Positions 44,651 to 56,604 are shown, counted from the stretch's first letter. The stretch: 64,000 nt of DNA from Pegoplata infirma (GCA_963921195.1 OY992537.1:98042736-98106735), one strand, 5' to 3'. Notes: generated from the letters alone by a model not told the origin. A program made the numbers and translations.

Positions 44651-45744
44651 GGCAAAATTGCAGTTTATGGGGCACACTGAAATTGAAAAAACTAAAAACG
44701 CCATCCGCTTTAGAATTAAAAAAGAAAAAAACCAAAATTATTGATTAGTGGCAACTTTTTTTGGGTCCTCTTTAATAGGGACATCCAGGGAAGGGACATC
44801 TTAAAATTTTTTTTTTTTTGTTTAAAAATTTTTTTCTGCGTAGCCGGCTTAGGGATTACAAAATCCATGCATTAAACCCACCCTCTCCGCAAAGTAAAGT
44901 GTTCTAGGGTAGCAGGCCGGTTAAAATCAGTGCTAAATTCGCTACTTTGTGCGGGGCTTAGAGGTGCTTCCCGAGTCCGGCGCCACTAATCATTAATTTC
45001 GGTTTTTTTCTTTTTTAATTCTTAGTCGGGTGGCGTTTTTAGTTTTTATACCCTCCACTTATTGTTAGTGATAGAGGGTATATATAAGTTTGTCATTCCG
45101 TTTGTAACTCATCGAAATATCGGTCTGGGACCCCATAAAGTATATATATTCATGATGCCCGATCGATTTTAAGACATTCTAGCGATGTCCGTCTGTCCGT
45201 CTGTCCGTCTGTCCGTCTGTCCGTCTGTCTGTCTGTCTGTCTGTCTGTGGAAAATGCTCTCGCCGACAAAATATTGCACAGAGATGACTGAAACTTAACA
45301 TATATGTTGGAAGTTCTCCCGAGAAGTTTGGTATTGCATTTGAGCGATATCGGTTCAGCGGTTCAAAAGTTATGAACGAAAATGTAAGCACACCTCAAAA
45401 ATTTCAGTACATTCAACATAACCTAAAAATACAAAATGCTTTAATTCGGCTTCTGCTTGACATATGTGAACATAATTGAACACCAAATGGTATTTAAACA
45501 AGTACGAACATATTTTTTGACAAAAAAAGAAAAAAATCGCGGATTTTTTTTTTTTACCAAAATTTTTTTTCGCGGAATTTTTTTTCAAATTTTTTTTTTT
45601 TTTTCAAAAGTAATTTCCTTTTAAATAAAGTTGTTTGCAATAATCTTTTTGAAATTGTGGAGGGTATCAATACATTCGGCAAGGCCGAATTTAACTTTTT
45701 TACTTGTTTTAATTTCCGTGTGCCCTATAAACTGCAATTCAGCC
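44651..45744. mobile_element. TIR element S, perfect 8-bp duplication, DINE-1-like in its arm
   Basis: Ends GGCAAAATTGCAGTTTATGG and complement (one arm GGCTGAATTGCAG). AAAAAGTC flanks both sides (44643-44650, 45745-45752). Arms share ACTAAAAACGCCA(T/C)CCG, GAATTAAAAAAGAAAAAAAC and GATTAGTGGC. The right arm is split by the DINE-1-like copy at 45048-45708. Without it the element is about 434 bp. The GC-richer centre (44830-44985) carries CCGGCTTAGGG and CCTCTCCGC segments. Class unknown; 8 bp suits hAT or P-type. Confidence 0.9.
45048..45708 (+). mobile_element. DINE-1-like element, subfamily B, inserted between T and T
   Basis: Complete head to tail copy (ATACCCTCCACTTATTG .. CTTGTT). The opposite arm of element S reads GTTTTTAGTTTTTTCAATTT; here the same text is interrupted inside its T-run, so insertion was between T residues without duplication, as known for Helentron-type elements. 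The core GTCC/GTCT tract at 45186-45248 is longer than in the copy at 21004. Confidence 0.93.
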
Positions 45745-46370
45745 AAAAAGTCTTAGAATCCTAGACATTTTTCTTATAGAAAAAGTCACGAAATCTGAGA
45801 TATTTTTCCTATAGAAAAAGTCACAGAATATGAAACATTTGAGACATTTTTCCTATAAAAAAATTTCAAAACCTAAGACATTTTATCTAAAGAAAAAATC
45901 TCAAAAAAGTCTTAAAATCTTAAACATGTTTCCTGTAGAAAAAGTCTCGGAATCTTGGAAATTTTTTCTATAAAAAATTAATCAGAATCTGAGGAATATT
46001 TCCTGTAGTAAATGTCTCAGATTCTAAGAAAATGTCTCAGATTCTGAGGTATTTTTCCATTACAAAAAGTCTCAGAATCTGAGAGAGACATTTTTCGATA
46101 GAAAAAGTCCTAGAGTTCGAAATATTTTTCCAATAGAAAAAATCTCAGAATCTAAGACATTCCTACTTTTTTCTTTAAAAAAGTCTCAGAATCTGAGACT
46201 TTTTTCCTATTGAAAAAGTCTCAGAATTTAAGATATTTTTCCTATAGAAAAATTGTCACAGTCTGAGATTTTTTCCATAGGAAAAATATCTCAGAATCAG
46301 AGAAAAATGTCTTATTCTGAGACTTTTTTTATAGGAAAATTGTTTTAGATTCTTTATCTTTTCTCTGGAA

Positions 46371-47640
46371 AAATTTATTTCATCGGAAACATCCAAAACT
46401 AAATACGCTTTACTTATATTTAAAGGCGTATGATTAATAAATATACAAAGCATAATATTAATCATACGCATAGTAGTACGCCTTACTAATGTTTAAAGGC
46501 GTATGATGATTATACAAATCATAATATTAATCATACGCATAGTTGTACTTATATGAGGATTCGTTAATTCCAAAATAATTTAATATAAAAGTTAATAATA
46601 TAAGTTCATTACTTTCAATAACTCAAAATTCAAAGTACAACAAATGATTAACAAACCACATCTTTAGTCAAGTTTATTCTTACAATTAGTCACATTAGGC
46701 ATCTATGTATATCACACCGCTGAGTAAGAACATAAATATAATTATCCTTAAATGATGGTGACAAATTATATATTCTCCAGTCTAATCATGATATCAAAAA
46801 CTGTCGATACACAAATGCAATTCGTGCCAACTACGCACACTTACATATTAGTGAAAATACCAATGAAGAATGAAAATTATTACACAGAAATTTCAGGCAG
46901 ACAGTTGTACGTTCAATCAAATGTAATTCACTTTAGTTGATGTCTGAATGGGAAAATGAAAAATTGTTTTCAAACATCATCATAAGTTTAAAATACAAAT
47001 TTTTCTAACTTAATGACAACAATGCTTTATTAAAACATTTTGCCCGCGATTGTAAACCACCACATTAAAACCCAGGTAACAACACCAACCAAATACCAAC
47101 TAAATGAATGTGAATGAGAATGAGAATTTGAATAAGTGAAATGATGAAAAAAAAAAAAATTCCCTTTAAAATTGTTTATTGTCCAGCAGTGAAATATTAT
47201 GACATACATATATGATCATTATAACATTACATTTTAACTACAATATGTATGATGGTATTCAAAGTTGAAAGTGATTATATTTTAGAATGTATATCTGGTT
47301 AGTTGGTCAGTTAGTCGACATATGTTGGAATGTAAACTGGTAGAAAATGGATGGACAATTTTTAATATTGTTATAATTTGAAAGGGTACTATTTAAAATC
47401 AGTTAAGTATTAAAATGGCACAAACAATAAATATTTTCGAATTTCGTCGATTGTCGGGCAAATGGTTCAGTTTGGGCTAAAAAACTGTATGTTTAAATTT
47501 TAAACTGAATCGGACAATTTTAATCTGTGCCACTTTGGACTTTGAGTTTGGCTCTGATTTTTTTTTAATTTTGACAAGCAACGATTGCTAGTTTAACATC
47601 TGTATCGTGCTCGAATATATAGGGTATAAAGCAACAAAAA
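46371..47640. other. Single-copy-looking stretch with two tandem hairpins
   Basis: At 46426-46469 GCGTATGATTAAT pairs with ATTAATCATACGC, and a near-copy follows at 46499-46540. The rest, including the 62-codon frame at 46752-46940, shows no coding-like composition or known repeat. Confidence 0.5.
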
Positions 47641-49375
47641 AACAAGTTAAAAAGATTAAATTCGGCATTGCCGGATGTATTGATACCCTCCACAATTTAT
47701 ACAAGCAGAAAAGTTAAATTCGACTTTGCCGAATCTACGAATACCCTCCACAATGCCTTTTTTTAAAGGTTAGTACATTTTAACGTGAAAAAAATTAACA
47801 ATTTTGATTAAAAATATTTTATTTTGAGTAAAAAACTCTTTTTTTGTCATATAAGGGTGATTTTTTTGTCGGCGAGATCTGGTTCGCGAGTTATGTCGAC
47901 TTGAATTTCGAATATTATAACTGGAAAAAGGCTTAATACACAAAAAAAAACTTTATTTAGCGAAGCCGCTACGCAGAAAAGTTTTTTACGAAAGTTCTCA
48001 ACAAAAAAAAAATTCTCAAAAAAAAATTTTTTTTTGGCCTTTTATGGGTTCATATTTTTTTTTGTTACCAACATGAAAGATATTTCAAGTACCCTTCGAA
48101 TGACACTTATATTTTTGAAATCGAACAATAAATAACGAAGATATAAGCAAAAAACTTCAAGTCGAGATAACTCGCTAAATACGTGTCGCAGACAATTTTT
48201 ATATTTTTTTGAAATCATCGCTAGAAGGGTTATTTTCATTTTTTTTTTTGGACCAATGCCAGTAAACTCAACTTTTTCCAACATTTTTTCGAGTGCAATG
48301 TTTTTTTAACTGTAAAAATACTTCTGAGTGAATGCACGCACGTATGTACACAAAATATAGACATTTAAAAAAAAAAAAAAAACAAAAATTTTTTTTGAGT
48401 GTAAAATTTTTTTTGACTGTAAAATTTTTTTTTAGTGTAAAATTGTTTTCGAGTGTAATTTTTAAGTTACCAATGCTTTTAAAACTAAACAAGTTTAAAA
48501 AGCATTGCTTTAAAACTAAACAAGTTTGAAAAGCATTGTTAAGTTACCACCAATGCTTTTAAAACTTGTAAAACACGTGGCATTTGAGATGAGACTAATC
48601 TGAAATTCAGGGTTTTGCTAATAACTTTTGACCCACTGGACCGATTGTGCTGAAATTTAATACCAAAGAGACCTGAGCAACGGCAAAGATACATGTCACG
48701 TTTCAGCAGTCTCATTATTGTTTTTCGAAAGTTATCGTGTTTTTTATCTCGTAAATTTGCGAAAACCACTTGCCGAAATGTACTCTTTTGCTCATAACTT
48801 TTGAACCACTGGACCGATTTGGCTGGATTGCAATACCAACCTGACCAGGTAAATTACCAACATATATGTATGCTAAACTTCAGTAGCCTCTGTGAAGTCT
48901 TTCAAAAGTTAGCGTGTTTTCTACGGACAGACAGACGGACGGACATCGCTAGATTGTCTTCAAATCGATCGAGGATCATGATATATATACTTTATGGGGT
49001 CCTAGACCAATATTTCGATGTGTTACAAACGGAATTACAAACTTATATATACCCTCTATCACTAGAGTGGAGGGTATAAAATATTATGGCAAAAGGAAAA
49101 TTTTAAAAGGAAATTACTTTTGAGAAAATTTTTTATTTTTTTCAAAAAAAATTTCCGCGAAAAAAAAATATTTTAAAACAACCCTGATTTTTTTTGTCAA
49201 AAATATGTTCGTACTTGTTTAAGCACCATTGTCAACAAGCAGCCGAATTAAAGCATTTTGTAATTTTAGGTTATTTTGAATGTACCAAAATTTTTGAGGT
49301 GTCCTTACATTTTCGTTCATAACTTTTGAGCCGCTGAACCGTTATTGCTCAAATACAATACCAAACCTCTCGGGG
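47641..49375 (-). mobile_element. DINE-1-like subfamily B copy split by a subfamily A copy
   Basis: Pieces 47641-47699 (tail hairpin and CCTCCACAATTT) and 49079-49375 (GTACTTGTTTAAGCACCATT, TTTTCGTTCATAACTTTTGA) are consecutive parts of subfamily B in minus orientation. Between them lies the subfamily A copy at 47700-49078. The B copy ends abruptly at CCAAACCTCTCGGGGCA. Confidence 0.82.
47700..49078 (-). mobile_element. DINE-1-like element, subfamily A, with inner insertion
   Basis: From tail (ACAAGCAGAAAAGTT) to head (TAGAGTGGAGGGTAT) on the minus strand. Near 47864-48290 it contains about 430 bp not present in other copies, starting AAGGGTGATTTTTTTGTCGG, a start resembling mariner-type MITEs; a matching end was not found. 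The 76-, 92- and 74-codon frames here are repeat-derived. Confidence 0.88.
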
Positions 49376-49648
49376 CACAGTGGATCGTGTAGAAGAAACA
49401 CCCGGTTATTTTTTTCGCTCTTTTTTTTTAATGAAAAAGTCTTTTTATAAGTTTTAGGGCACTGACTCCGAATTTGACATAAACAAAACAAAAATTTCAA
49501 AAAATCAAAAATGCCGATTTTGTATATTTGTAATTTTGCAACATTTGCGTTCATTAAAGGCATACCATTATAATTTTTCTTTAGTTCAGCTTCAAATCCA
49601 AAAGTTTAACTACAAAAAAAAATCGGTCCAAATATGTAAAAAAATCTA
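49376..49648. other. Unassigned stretch
   Basis: Nothing recognised; the 73-codon minus frame at 49342-49563 crosses the repeat boundary. Confidence 0.35.
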
Positions 49649-49834
49649 CACTGAAAAAAAAACAAAAATTTTAGGTTAGAATAAGAAAAATTGCCCAAGT
49701 TCTTTAAAAAAGGTATGAACATAAAACTAAAGGTGTTTACGTCGTCTTTAATTTCCATATCGGTTTTATACCCATTTTCTTGAACGCCGCCGAAATATTT
49801 GACAGTTAAAATTTCAGAGTAATTTTTTTCAGTG
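49649..49834. mobile_element. 186-bp TA-flanked MITE
   Basis: CACTGAAAAAAAAACAAAA / TTTTTTTCAGTG ends, TA at 49647-49648 and 49835-49836. Confidence 0.75.
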
Positions 49835-49836
49835 TA

Positions 49837-50427
49837 TCAACTGCCGAGCCAAAATCTATTATCCTTTAGAAAGTGGAGAAAGGGAGTATATGAGCAATTG
49901 TCATTAACTTTTAATATTTAAGAAAAAAAAAATTGCGATTTTTTTTTCGAGGCACATTGATAAGACTTTGTGGGTAAAAAACATTATAAATAAGTAATTC
50001 AAATCCGTCCGCGTGCATTAATTTGAGCGATCGCACCCAAAACTATGGCGGTTTAAAGTTAAAATTTTTAAAAAAATTGTCAAAATTACATTTTTTATCC
50101 GAAGTTAACCAAACGTACCATTTTGTATTATGCTTACCCAGAGCTAAAATACATATTCAAACATGCATAAAATCTTTGCTAAATATCGAGATATTTGCAT
50201 TTAACCAATTTTTTTTCGGCACATTTTCCAATATTTCGGAAATGAAAATGTTTCCAGCGGTTTTGTTTTTTTTAGAAAAATAGTACCAAATGCATTAACA
50301 AAATCTCAACAAATTCTTAGTTAACACCATTATTCTATCTCTAATAGGTAAGAAACAGCAGTGGTTTAAAGGGAACATTTTTGAAAAAAAAATTTTATTA
50401 TTTTGAATTTATTTTTTTTTTTAATAT
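49837..50427. other. Unassigned stretch
   Basis: An 86-codon forward frame (50023-50283) is Phe/Lys-rich without splice context; no gene called. Confidence 0.35.
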
Positions 50428-50430
50428 TAA

Positions 50431-51679
50431 GGGCGGATTTTACAGTCAGCACTAAGTGGTGACTTAAGCTAAGAAATTTCTTAAATCCAAAAAACTATTT
50501 TATAAAATCTACTTAAGTAAAACTTAAGTCATCTATTATCATAACTTAAGTTTTACTTAAGTAATTTATTTTGATTTGACAATTTAAAAAAAAATACAAA
50601 ACAAAATTCAATTAATAATAAAAACATAAAAAAAAAAAAAAAATTCCAACAATTGCTCTTCTTTTCCTTTAAAATCTCCATCCGCCACTCTCAAATTCAA
50701 GGTATTTCCATCAAATTTCGCGAAATTTCCATCATATCGAAAAAAATAATTAAATAAATAAAAATCTGTAAGGAATTTGAGATTGGCCAAGATGACCTAT
50801 CAAATGGGTAACATCCAATATTTTTCCTCAAGATTTTGTTGAAAATAATAAAAACGTTTGTTGGTGTGGAAATCCGAAGTCAAGCGGATGGATCATTTTT
50901 CAATGATGACCCTAGCGCCTTGGTCGTTTTGGTTCTAACAAGACCCAAGGCAGATGATTGTATTGGAAAAGAAGAGCAATTGAGTGATTAATGAGTATGT
51001 GATGAAGATTGTAATTACCCAAATTATTTGTCCCAGACCCACATTTTAGAATACTGATCTATTGTTCGTCCGTCTGATTGTCCATGTATCGTTGAAAACG
51101 TCTCCGTAAAAAGGTTGCTGTTATAATTGGCCATATCCAAAGCTTTAACATTTCTTAAACATTATTTTTTTATGGTAATATCACTCAATTTTATTTAAAT
51201 ACCTTTTATTTAAGAGTGGCGGAGATTTTCTATCAAATAGGTAACATAATCGTAATCAAAAAAAGTTTTGGTGGAAATAACAGCAGCATTTTCATGGAGG
51301 CGTTTGTTGGTGTGCAAATCCAAAGTAAAGCGGGTGGAGTATTTTTTAATGATGCCCTTAGCCGCGTTCTAAAATGTTATGGTTCTAACAATAACCACGG
51401 TGAAAAATTTTAACGGAAAATAACAGCATTTGTGCGATTTTTCGTTAATTTACATCATTTTTGTTTTGTATATTTTTATTATTTTATTTTTTTTGTATTC
51501 TTTTTGAATTGTCAAATCAAAATAAATACCTTGTGTTACCATATTTTTAGCATATTTTCTTTTTAACTTAAGTACAAACCGAAAAATCGAATTTAACTTA
51601 AGTAATAAAAAATACTTAAATAAATCTTAACTAAGATTTTACTTAAGTTAGAACTTAGTTTAGACTGTAAAATCCGCCC
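50431..51679. mobile_element. PIF/Harbinger-like TIR element, 1.25 kb
   Basis: Ends GGGCGGATTTTACAGTC / GACTGTAAAATCCGCCC, TAA on both sides (50428-50430, 51680-51682). GGGC..TTTACA ends with a 3-bp TWA duplication are diagnostic for PIF/Harbinger. Subterminal ACTTAAGT repeats. The interior contains a direct duplication (about 50795-50950 and 51225-51400) whose translation is similar in both copies (FVGVEIRSQADGSFFND and FVGVQIQSKAGGVFFND). No transposase recognised. Confidence 0.85.
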
Positions 51680-51682
51680 TAA

Positions 51683-52504
51683 ATGTCTGATTTTACAGTG
51701 TTGTCCTTCACTGAATATTGAAACTATTCAAAGTATGATTAATAATGCTAATATTAAGGTTATTACGAAATATTTTAACGTTATTACTAATTTTATCAAG
51801 GTTATAAAAAATTTTAGCGATTTTTCGCGATTTTCGCGACTGCAAAAATCAATGGACTAATTTTGAAATATTATTTGAATCTATCAAAATACATATCTTT
51901 TCTACTTTATTTAAGTAATGTCAGATTTTATATAACCATTAAATTTAAAGGTATCAAAAATTTAAAACCACCGAAAAACCGCTTAAACGTTAAAATTTTT
52001 CGGGTGCGAATTACTTGAAGATAGAGAATTAAAAAGACTACCAAAATAAAATGTGAAATCGTTAAAGTAAATAAAAAACCTATAAAAACAAGTAAAATTT
52101 TTAAAATTTTTGTGGTGAAAGCTAAATGATAAAAATAAGTTCATAAAAATAAGTATCTGGAAAAACAAAATTTTATCTACTTCATAAGGAAAATGTTAAA
52201 TTTTATAGCAAAATTATATCAACTTCTTCAAGGAAATGTTGAACTTTATGACGACCACATTTATTAAAATTTTATTGCAAAATATTTATGTTCTGGCAAG
52301 TTATTATTGTTAAAAGTTTATCAAAAGATATTAAACATTTTGTGGTTATAATTATTTAACAAATGTATGCAAAACGTTGGCAAAGGTTTCTTTTACATTT
52401 TAGGTTTTAATGATCAGAGAAATGAAAAGCTTGTATTTATTTGTCAGATTTTCCTAAATTCTTCATGGTGAATATCCCTTATATGGTATTACTTGGTAAA
52501 ATTT
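51683..52504. other. Unassigned AT-rich stretch
   Basis: No repeat or coding signal recognised. Confidence 0.4.
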
Positions 52505-53098
52505 TCGACCGACTTCTAATTCCAAATGGGAGTAGAGTCGAGTATGTATTAATATTTTAGTTTGATTATAAACGATTTGTCATTAAAAACCCTTTGCTAC
52601 TTGTAGTACAGGGTTTTTATATATGCTAAATAATCTTGAAAATGAAATCTGACAAATTCCGAAACACGTGTCGATTAAGTCTTGCAAAAATTACCAACAT
52701 AAATAAATTTAAAACAGAAAAATAATTTTCATGAAAATTATTCTATGAGAATATCAGATTTTTAATTATTATAGGAACCCAGTTGGAAAAATAAAATCAC
52801 ACCTAACATATTGCTGACTATCCCTTTATGAAATCACTGATATCTTCATACAATTTTTCAAAATGTCATCAATGACATGTCAGTAGTTGGTCAGCAGTGT
52901 CCACCAGTATAGGTGGCCACTAACAATTCGATTAAACAACCGCTGACCAACTGCTGACATGCCATTGATGACATTTTGAAAAATTGTATGAGGATGTCAG
53001 CAATTTTATAAAGGGAGAGTCAGCAGTATGTCAGGTGTGATTTTTTTTGCCCACTGGGAAATAATGACCTCGAGCTAGTGTAAACCTACTCAAAATAT
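52505..53098. mobile_element. D-family element, right half, with nested palindrome
   Basis: Carries AAACACGTGTCGATTAAGTC, ACCAACATAAATAAATTTAA and ends GACCTCGAGCTAGTGTAAAC, like copies 1 and 2, but the left terminus is missing. The element at 52778-53058 interrupts it. Confidence 0.75.
52778..53058. mobile_element. 281-bp near-perfect palindromic MITE
   Basis: Ends CCCAGTTGG / CCCACTGGG. Nearly the whole element folds back: ATAAAATCACACCT, GCTGACTATCCCTTTAT, CATACAATTTTTCAAAATGT and CAGTTGGTCAGC have inverted partners in order. The target duplication is at most AA. Host D-family text resumes at AAATAATGACC. Confidence 0.85.
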
Positions 53099-53697
53099 GA
53101 AATGGAAATTTTTTTTTAGTTTAAAGTCCTGAATTTGAACCCAGGGGCACAGATTAATACAGACTTGACATAAGTGACAGGGGTCAAAAAAGTAGTCTTT
53201 AACCATATGGTTAATTTTTTCAAATTATTCTACGAATTAGGTTAGAAAGAGAAAGCTAATATAACGCGTCATAAGAAAAATAGATGCCAGATCGGTTTTT
53301 ATTGTTACATTCGTAGAAAGTGTTGCTTAAAACTAGCTAAAAACCGTTCTGTTTTCTCCTAAAATCGCATAGTTCTTCCCCATTTTTTGTTATAAAACTC
53401 TACTGTCGAGTCTGTGCCAGGGGATTTAAAATACCCTTTTTCTGCCCGCCAACTTTTGTAGGCGTGGATATAAAAAAATTGTTTTAATAATATTAAAATT
53501 GTATTACTTAAATGCAAAAACCAGTGCATGTACTGGTTTTTACTTAGTGTACTGATCAAAAAACGTTGTAATGATTTGTTAAAATATGTACTGATTGTAC
53601 TAATTTTTCAACATTTCAACATAAAAAATAATTCTATTCGAAAATTCTATACAAAAACTTCAATTTCCATAAAAAAAGTAGTCACAGTAATTTTTTA
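53099..53697. other. Unassigned stretch with a 10-bp hairpin
   Basis: AAAAACCAGT-GCATGT-ACTGGTTTTT at 53516-53541. Weak inverted GGGGCACAGA/TCTGTGCC at 53147 and 53411 may bound an old element. Confidence 0.4.
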
Positions 53698-53862
53698 TAC
53701 CCTCCACTCTAGTGATAGAGGGTATATATAAGTTTGTCATTCCGTTTGTAACACCTCGAAATATTGGTCTAGGACCCCATAAAGTATATATATTCATGAT
53801 CCTCGATCGATTCTAAGACGATCTAGCGATGTCCGTCCGTCCGTCCGTCCGTCCGTCTGTCC

Positions 53863-53896
<34 letters not shown>

Positions 53897-54586
53897 TGAA
53901 AACACGCTAACTTTTGAAAGACTTTACGGAGGATCCTGAAGTTTGGCATACATGTTGGGCATTTACCTGGTCAGGTTGGTATTGCAATCCAGCGAAATCG
54001 GTCCAGTGGTTCAAAAGTTATAAGCAAATGAGTGAATTTCGGCAAGGGTTTTTCTGGAATTTAAGAGATAAAACACACGGTAACTTTCGAACGGCAATTC
54101 TGAGGGTGCTGAAGTATGGCATATATATTTGCCGTTCCTTTTGGCTGATCCGTATTGAATTTCAGTCAAATCGGTCCAGTGGTTCAAAAGTTATTAGCAA
54201 AACCGTAAATTTTAGATTCGCCTCACCTTAAACTCACGTGTTGAAAACCCGTTAAACATGTTTTAAAAACATTGGTAAGTCACAAAAATATTTTACAACG
54301 CATTTTTGTCACTCAAAAATATTTTTACACTAAAAGAAAAAAAAATTACACTCGAAAAAAATTTTACACTCAAAAAAAATTTTACACTCAAAAAAAAATT
54401 TAGTAAATTTTTTTTTTTTTTTTTCAAACAATAGTTAAAAAAAAAAAGTTTTTTTATACAAAATAAAATATTTCTAATCAAAAATGTTATTTTTTTTCAC
54501 TCTAGAAAATTTACTATAACTTAAAAAGGGCATTGTGGAGGGTATTCATAGATTCGGCCAAGTCGAATTTAACTTTTCTACTTGTT
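53698..54586 (+). mobile_element. DINE-1-like element, subfamily A, full length, long core
   Basis: Head ATACCCTCCACTCTAGTGAT to tail CTTGTT. The microsatellite (53830-53896) is (GTCC)n then (GTCT)n, the longest here. Its body is closest to that of 16783-17548. The 105-codon frame (KDFTEDPEVWHTC) is repeat-derived. Confidence 0.93.
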
Positions 54587-55007
54587 ATAACTCAAGTCTG
54601 TCAATGAGATAATTTATAATAAATTCTAACGATATTAGAGTTCGTGAATCACGAGATTTCCTAAACGAAAAAACATATCTGATCATGAGATTATTTTGAT
54701 CTTAATAAATTTATATAAAAAGGAGCACAGAATCTTTGAGGTTTTCTATAACAAAAATTTGATGGATTTTCTATATTTTTATAAAATTATTCTATAGAAT
54801 GATAATGTTATTGCATGAATCCAAATTATTGTAAGATGTTTGATGAGGAAATGTCATCAGAATTTATTAGAAACCGCTCTCAGAACATCTACTATTAAAA
54901 AAAACATGTTCTATAAGCTGGAAAGTTTTCTAAAAGGAAAAGTTATCAAAACTTAAGGAAAAAAGTCCCCAGAATCTGAGGGATTTTCTTATTGTCAAAA
55001 CCTGTGG
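54587..55007. other. Unassigned stretch
   Basis: Loose TTTTCTATAAAATT wording may be very worn satellite; nothing firm. Confidence 0.35.
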
Positions 55008-55012
55008 GTTAG

Positions 55013-55711
55013 CCTAGCCTGTCCCGAAAATGGTCTCTTTTTGGAATTTCGCTTAGTAATAGCAAAAAAATGATGCGTATTGCAGAGCTGATAATGGGAA
55101 AAATAAAAAACAAAAATATTTTTTGTTTTGACCACTATTGGTGTCAAAATTTGCGGAATGTTATGTGCAGAGCAGATAATGGGAAAAATAAAAAACAAAA
55201 ATATTTTTTTGTTTTGACAACTATTGGTGTCAAAATTCGCGGAAAAGAGAAAAATATTTAAAAAGTTCTCATGGAATAATTTTGGTCCACCAGAGCATTT
55301 TAAGAAAAAAATTCAAAGTTTTTGCAAATATTGAACTTTTAATTTTCATATTGCCGCGGATGTTACTCAATAAAGTTTAAATCGGTACTTTAAATCGTCC
55401 ATGTTCATTTAGTACCATTTTAAGCCACTTAAAAAAAGTAAAAAAAAAAAGTCGAAAAAAATATTTATTTTACCAGTTTTTGCAACAAAAATTTAATAAT
55501 TGGATTTAATTTCATCATGCAAATTTTTTTCCCTTAATGTACTCCACATTCTGCATATTTTGACACCAATTGCGAACAAAATATTTTTTTTACAAAATGC
55601 ACTACGATTACGAACTTCAACCGGTTGTACGGAGTCGAAGACAGACTCCGATTTTTTTTTTTTGATAATTTTCCCATTATCAGCTCTCGAAAGAGCATCG
55701 TTTAATTTTCG
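55013..55711. mobile_element. TIR element with internal ~85-bp duplication
   Basis: Ends TAGCCTGTCCCGAAAAT / ATTTTCGGGACACGCTA. An ~85-bp block (GATAATGGGAAAAATAAAAA .. TATTGGTGTCAAAATT) lies twice in tandem at 55085-55245, and the right arm has the inverse (TTGACACCAATTGCGAACAA, TTTCCCATTATCAGCTC). No clear target duplication. Confidence 0.7.
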
Positions 55712-55925
55712 GGACACGCTACTTTAGGTTTTTGTTACATTTTCTGCACAGAAACGATCGAAACATTCAATTGAACAGTTTATAGAAGTTGCTTTTAACA
55801 GTTGTTTTTACTGAAATAATAATTGACCCAAGTTTGTTAGTTTAACCGAAATTTTTTGAGCGTTGAAAAAGTCAGTGTTTTCCCATAGAAAAGTGTAGAA
55901 AAGTGTTGCCAGAGAATTATTATTA

Positions 55926-56546
55926 AACAAGTAAAAAAGTTAAATTCGGCCTTGCCGAATGTAGTGATACCCTCCACTATTTCGAAAAGATTATTGCAAA
56001 AAACTTTTTTTTTTAAAGGAAACTACATAAAAAAAAAAAAAATTGGAAAAAAATTCCGCGAAAAAAAAAATTTTTGGTGAAAAAAAATTCCGCGATTTTT
56101 TTATTTTTTGTCAAAAAAACATGTTTGTACTTGTTAAATACCACTTGGTTTTAATTTATGTTCACATATGTCAACCAGCAGCCGAATTAAAGAATTTTGT
56201 ATTTTTAGGTTATGTTGAATGTACTAAAATTTTTGAGGTGTCCTTACATTTTCGTTCATAACTTTTGAACCGCTGAACGGATATCGCTCAAATGCAATAC
56301 CAAACTTCTCCCGAGAACTTCTAACAAATATGTTAAGTTTCAGTCTTTTCCGTGAAATATTTTGGTCGTGACAACATTTTCCACAGACAGACAGACAAAC
56401 GGACAGACGGACTTCGCCAGAATGTCTTAAAATCGATCGGGGATCATGAATATATATACTTAATGGGGTCCCAGACCAATACTTCGATGAGTTACAAACG
56501 GAATGACAAACTTATATATACCCTCTATCACTGAGTGGAGGATATA
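55926..56546 (-). mobile_element. DINE-1-like element, subfamily B, minus strand
   Basis: Tail AACAAGTAAAAAAGTTAAAT with TTCGGCCTTGCCGAA hairpin on the left, AGACAGACAAACGGACAGAC core, head ATCACTGAGTGGAGGATAT on the right. Confidence 0.92.
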
Positions 56547-56604
56547 AAAAAATACATAAAAACTTGGGCGTACTGATTTCAGCTCAGAAAAAAATGGTAG
56601 GGTA

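Larger units (their letters stand above)
44540..46370. repeat. Diverged 35-bp satellite, interrupted
   Basis: Units such as TTTTTCCTATAGAAAAAGTC and TCTCAGAATCTGAGAC in loose order (44560-44650 and 45753-46370). The element at 44651-45744 splits it. Confidence 0.78.

Noticed and set aside
47864..48290. Mariner-type MITE inside the DINE-1-like copy
   Set aside because: The left start AAGGGTGATTTTTTTG is suggestive, but the inverse right end is missing.
16883..54231. Recurring open frames beginning KDFTE(A/D)PEVWHICW on both strands (16883, 27297, 38931 minus, 48769 minus, 53914)
   Set aside because: They are the same stretch of the DINE-1-like subfamily A body read in one phase; start, end and orientation follow the repeat, and the family is known to be non-coding.
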